Source of the DNA: Typhlomys cinereus | Lineage: Eukaryota > Chordata > Mammalia > Rodentia > Platacanthomyidae | DNA: 64,000 bases | Assembly: GCA_023101885.1 (NCBI GenBank) | Contig: JALPQD010000004.1 | Coordinates: forward strand, 9,143,421 to 9,207,420 | Direction of reading: 5' to 3' | Part shown: in pieces, positions 60,826-64,000 of the stretch | Position numbering within the stretch: the stretch's first letter is position 1 | Layout: every line of letters starts with the position of its first letter | Notes under the pieces: model-generated | The model's input: the letters and a program-made list of their open reading frames with translations, nothing else | Told to the model about the DNA's origin: nothing | Database searches by the model: none | Made by a program: the position numbers and the translations under genes

Positions 60826-61895
60826 TTATATTTGCCTTCTGTTCTCCTGGATATGCCTGTTTTTTTCTTCACGCTTGAGTATCATTTCTAGGTTTTTTTG
60901 AAGGCCTGGTTTGGTGGCCATGTATCCCTTCAAGTTGTCTTTGTGCTGGAAAATTTTTCTTTCTCCCTCGATCATGACTGATAGTTTTGCAGGGTAAATC
61001 AGCCTGGGTTGACATTTTTGCTCATTCAATACTTGAAGTATGTCTCTCCAAGCTCTTCTTGCTTTTACTGTTTCGACTGAGAAGTCATTTGTTATTTTAA
61101 TAGGTTTGCCTTTAAAAGTGACTTGTGTTTTCTCCCTTGAAGCTCTCAGCACCAGTTCTTTATCTTGAATGTGGAGTGTTTTAACTATTATTTGCCGCAG
61201 TGTGCTTCTATTTTGGTCATATCTGTTTGGGGTGCGGAATGCCTCTTGTATATGAATGGGCCTCTCCTTTTTTAGATGAGGAAAGTTTTCCTTGATGATC
61301 GTTTGAAAAATTTCCTCAGGGGTGGTATTTTGAGATTCTTCCTCCGGTATTCCATGAATATGCATGTTAGGCTTCTTCAGGGTGTCCCTTATCTCTTGGA
61401 TATTTCTCTCAAGTGTCTTTTTGGCTTTAACAACCTCTTCCATTGAACTGGTTAGTACTCCCACTTTATCTTCAAGGTCTGAAATTCTGTTTTCTGCTTC
61501 ATTAGTTCTGTTGATAAGACTCTCTGTGGTGTTCTGGGTTGAAGATAACTTGTCTTTTAGCTCAGTTTTAAACTCTGCTTGAGTTTGTTTTAACTGCTCT
61601 ATGCCACTTTTTGTTTCTTGCACTGTTTTTCTCAACTCCTCCAGATGTCTGTTGTGTTCCTCTTCAAAGCGATTGATTCAATTATGTAATTCCTCCCGGA
61701 TTTCCTCTTTCATAGTATTGAAATGGTAATGATCATATTTTGAAAGTCGTTATCCTGGGTCAGGCTTTCTTGGCCTTTTTCCGCGGATTTGTTCTTGTTG
61801 GAGTCTAACATTATGGGATTAATTCCTTCAGTGGGAAATTTGTTTACTTGAGTGTTGCTTCTCATGGATTTGCACTTTGACTTTGGCATTGTCAT
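60826..61895 (-). pseudogene. L1 ORF1 (RNA-binding protein), frameshift and stop
   Basis: ATG at 61895 opens M-T-M-P-K-S-K-C-K-S. The frame is lost near 61710-61720 and an in-frame TGA (about 61677) follows. From 61635 leftward 269 residues are open to the stop at 60826. These contain a heptad-rich coiled-coil segment (about the first 90 residues), then the RRM region ending M-H-I-H-G-I-P-E-E-E and a basic C-terminal domain (F-R-T-P-N-R-Y-D-Q). ORF1p normally trimerises and packages L1 RNA. Confidence 0.9.
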
Positions 61896-61939
61896 TTTAA
61901 CTCTTAAGATCTCTCAATTTCACTAAACTGAATTATTTG

Positions 61940-62273
61940 GCCTGGGGTACTGGTGGGCGGGGCCCGAATTGGGACTTACCTAGGGCGCGGGGTGAGGCCC
62001 GGGTGGACCGCGAGCCTGTCCTGACCGGCGGAGCGGGGTGGGGTGAAAAGGGAGGATGGGCGCGTCGGCGTGGAGCTATTTAACCCGAGGGCAGCTGGGG
62101 CGGGGCCCGGGCGCAGGGGGAGGTCCTCCTCGTCCCTCGGCCCCCGCGCGGCTCCGGCTGTAGGAGCCGGGTCCCTGTGGGCTGACCTGGGGTCCTAGAG
62201 CGCGCGGTGAGGTCCGGCTGGATCTCGAGTACGCGACCCGACCAGCAGAGCGGGGTGGGGTAAAAAAAAAGGG
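61940..62273 (-). promoter_or_regulatory. L1 5' UTR with tandem GC-rich monomers (promoter)
   Basis: On the minus strand a unit beginning 'accccaccccgctctgctgg' (from 62273) recurs about 224 bp later as 'accccaccccgctccgccgg' (about 62045). Both continue through similar 'cggacctcaccgcgcgctct' and 'cgggcctcaccccgcgccct' segments. There is one complete unit (about 62050-62273) and one partial (about 61950-62049). Tandem 5' monomers are a known promoter arrangement in mouse L1. The CpG density here is the highest outside the FBN2 island. A 'ttaaatag' motif sits near 62078. Confidence 0.8.
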
Positions 62274-62322
62274 GGATTTAATACATTCTTAAGGTTAAGA
62301 AACTTTGAACTTTTAAAATATT

Positions 62323-63778
62323 GGAACTGAGGGTTTTTTATTTTTATTTTTTTATTAATACATTTATTATTATTATTTCAGCTCATACAAACTTAATAGG
62401 TGCACCAGTTCCCTCCCTCCATCCTCCTCCCCCCGTACCCCCTGCTTCTCCTTCCCACCCCCTCCCTTCCCATCCCCCAGTGCCTCCCGCCCCAATTCCC
62501 AGAGAGTCCTTTCTTGTGCATGCCTGACTCCCCTCTGGGCCCTCCTCTCCGATGACGTACAAGGACCCAGTGGCCTTTCCCTGAACTCTTTCCCGTGTTC
62601 CCCTTAGGTATAGGAACACTGCTGTGGCTGCCAATCCCTTGCCTCCAAGGATCTTGGTGCCTTTAGCAGATGCTAGACTTTGTGGGGTCAATAGTGTGTT
62701 GGATAATGCGCAGGGCATGTAAAGTCCATTTATGATTGCTTCAGCCCTAACTTGTATGGAGTATCTTACATATCATTGCTCCTCCCATCCTTTTGCTCTT
62801 ACACTCTTACTGCCCCCTCTTCCGCAAATGTCCCTGAGCTTCAGGATGGGGAGAGATTAAGCTGGCCTAGTTCTAGGTGGTTGATATAGAGTCTCTGAAG
62901 TTCTGGATTGTGGTTTGTTGATTTTCTTTTGCAGTTTTGCTGCTCCTGCAATGCCCTTCACTCCATCCTGGTGGGCATTGTATGTTACCCCCTGGCTAGA
63001 GACAAAAAGCTGTTAAACTAGAGTCTTGTGATAAAAGCACATTCAAAGGTAGATGTAATAAAAGTGGGAAACCACAGTGAGGGAAGGGTCTATCACCAAT
63101 TTGCACAACGGTTACTTTTTATCTGCCAGACTATATGCCCTCCTCTTCTGGTGAGATCACACCCCCTCAGTAGTAAATGATCAGGAACAAAAGTCTGTGA
63201 ACTTAATCAGATGTCTCATTACTTATTTGAGTGCTTGATGGAGGCCTATTTTCTCTGCTGTAACATGGTCCTTTCTCTCCTTGTTTCTGGTGTGGCCCTC
63301 CTATCCCATTCCTCCTGTTCATAATCCTTGGAATTACTGTCTCTAGGTGGGCTGGGTGGGTTTGGTACTAGGAGCCACCTATTAGGGAGTACATACGGTG
63401 CTTAATTTTCTGGGTCTGGGATACTTCACTTAATATAATTGTTTCTAATGACATCCATTTCCCGGCAAATTCCAGTAATTCATCATTTTTGATGGCTGAG
63501 TAGTACTCCATTGTATAGATGTACCACAGTTTCCTTATCCACTCCTCAACTGTTGGACATTTGGGTTGATTCCATGACTTTGCTATTGTAAACAGTGCTG
63601 CTATAAACCTGGTCGTGCTTGTGCTATCGAGGTGAACCTCTGCTCTATGGGTGGTTATTCCCAAAAGTGGAATAGTAGCGTCATATGGCATTTCAATCTT
63701 TAATTTCTTTAAGAATCTCCAGACGGCTCGCCAGAGTGGCTGTATGAGCCTGCATTCCCACCAGCAATGGAACTGAGG
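62323..63778 (-). mobile_element. 5'-truncated L1 with target duplication
   Basis: The insert is 62333-63768. It has the 3' UTR (to 63367) and the final ORF2 codons (63368 to about 63768). The ORF2 part runs from H-C-W-W-E-C through I-P-L-L-G-I, N-Q-P-K-C-P-T and Y-T-M-E-Y-Y-S-A-I-K to Y-S-L-I-G-G-S. The short repeat ggaactgagg at 62323-62332 and 63769-63778 is its target duplication. It is similar along its length to the full-length L1 but a separate insertion. Confidence 0.88.
63368..63768 (-). pseudogene. L1 ORF2 C-terminal fragment
   Basis: About 133 codons of the ORF2 C-terminus remain open to the normal stop, part of the truncated element above. The open frame extends rightward through the target duplication and another L1 3' UTR by chance. 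That extension (63770-63997) is not ORF2. No endonuclease or reverse-transcriptase domain is present. Confidence 0.88.
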
Positions 63779-63784
63779 TTTTTT

Positions 63785-64000
63785 TTTTTTAAATTCATAA
63801 AGAACCTTTATTTTTTTATAAAAATCTGACAAGTAAAATGGTTTCTTTTTTAATTTTTTTTTTAATTTCTTCAACTCATACAAAGTTGATAAGTACCCCA
63901 TTCCCCTCCCTTCCTCCACCCCTCCCTGGATTCCCTTACTCTGTCCCCCCTTTTCCATTTCCTTTCCTCCCCTCCCTCCCTTTCTCCCAGTGCTCAACCC
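63785..64000 (-). mobile_element. another L1 3' end, runs off the right edge
   Basis: Plus strand 'caactcatacaaagttgata' followed by a C-rich tract and 'tttctcccagtgctcaaccc' is the reverse complement of a third L1 3' UTR start. It is diverged from the two neighbours. Its T-rich left boundary is not sharp. Confidence 0.75.

Larger units (their letters stand above)
55935..62289 (-). mobile_element. full-length L1 retrotransposon with 16-bp target duplication
   Basis: The element spans 55951-62273 (about 6.3 kb) on the minus strand: monomeric 5' UTR, ORF1 (60826-61895), short spacer, ORF2 (56958-60775), and a 1-kb 3' UTR with a G-rich tract and A-rich end. The direct repeat ggatttaatacattct at 55935-55950 and 62274-62289 is perfect, which points to a recent target-primed insertion. 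Both ORFs are broken (see their entries), so this copy is not autonomous. Conserved landmarks are still at high similarity to active-type rodent L1. Confidence 0.95.

Noticed and set aside
1..64000. CRISPR arrays, bacterial operons or other prokaryotic systems
   Set aside because: No spaced identical repeats and no bacterial-type genes. Splice sites, SINEs, L1 and LTRs show this is a mammalian genome.

Overview
This is a gene-poor, repeat-rich stretch of a rodent nuclear genome. B1, B4, ID-like and B2-like SINEs, MT-type MaLR LTRs and rodent-style L1 elements are all present. The B2-like elements are not the standard mouse or rat form, so a myomorph rodent outside Mus and Rattus is likely. 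I cannot name the species from sequence alone.

The only protein-coding gene I can support is the 5' end of FBN2 (fibrillin-2) on the minus strand. Exon 1 (13864-14111) carries the start codon, signal peptide and a furin-type site. Exon 2 (12922-13004), exon 3 (7535-7633) and exon 4 (4947-5042) follow leftward. All splice sites are canonical GT/AG and the codon phases (2, 1, 1, 1) join without a break. Exon 5 is not visible, so the gene runs off the left edge. A CpG island (about 13440-15370) covers exon 1 and the upstream region and is the likely FBN2 promoter.

From about 15.4 kb to the right edge I find no functional gene. This matches the gene-poor interval upstream of FBN2 in other mammals. 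It holds a broken RPL32 processed pseudogene (18506-18815), old L1 fragments on both strands, MaLR LTRs, a solo class II ERV-type LTR with a perfect 6-bp target duplication (29303-29722), a two-LTR MaLR provirus (41488-43821), and a large old antisense L1 (about 43.9-49.5 kb) that was itself hit by a MaLR solo LTR.

The right end is a nested stack. A MaLR element (LTR 54500-54931 plus internal region) was interrupted by a full-length 6.3-kb L1 on the minus strand (55951-62273, 16-bp target duplication, tandem GC-rich 5' monomers). The same element was also hit by a 5'-truncated L1 (62333-63768). A further L1 3' end runs off the right edge. The full-length L1 is dead: both ORF1 and ORF2 are frameshifted.

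Nothing here looks like a new multi-gene system. The points most worth a second look are a 57-bp near-identical direct repeat flanking FBN2 exon 3, the monomeric L1 promoter, a B2-headed SINE with an unfamiliar body, and a reading frame shared by two MaLR internal regions.
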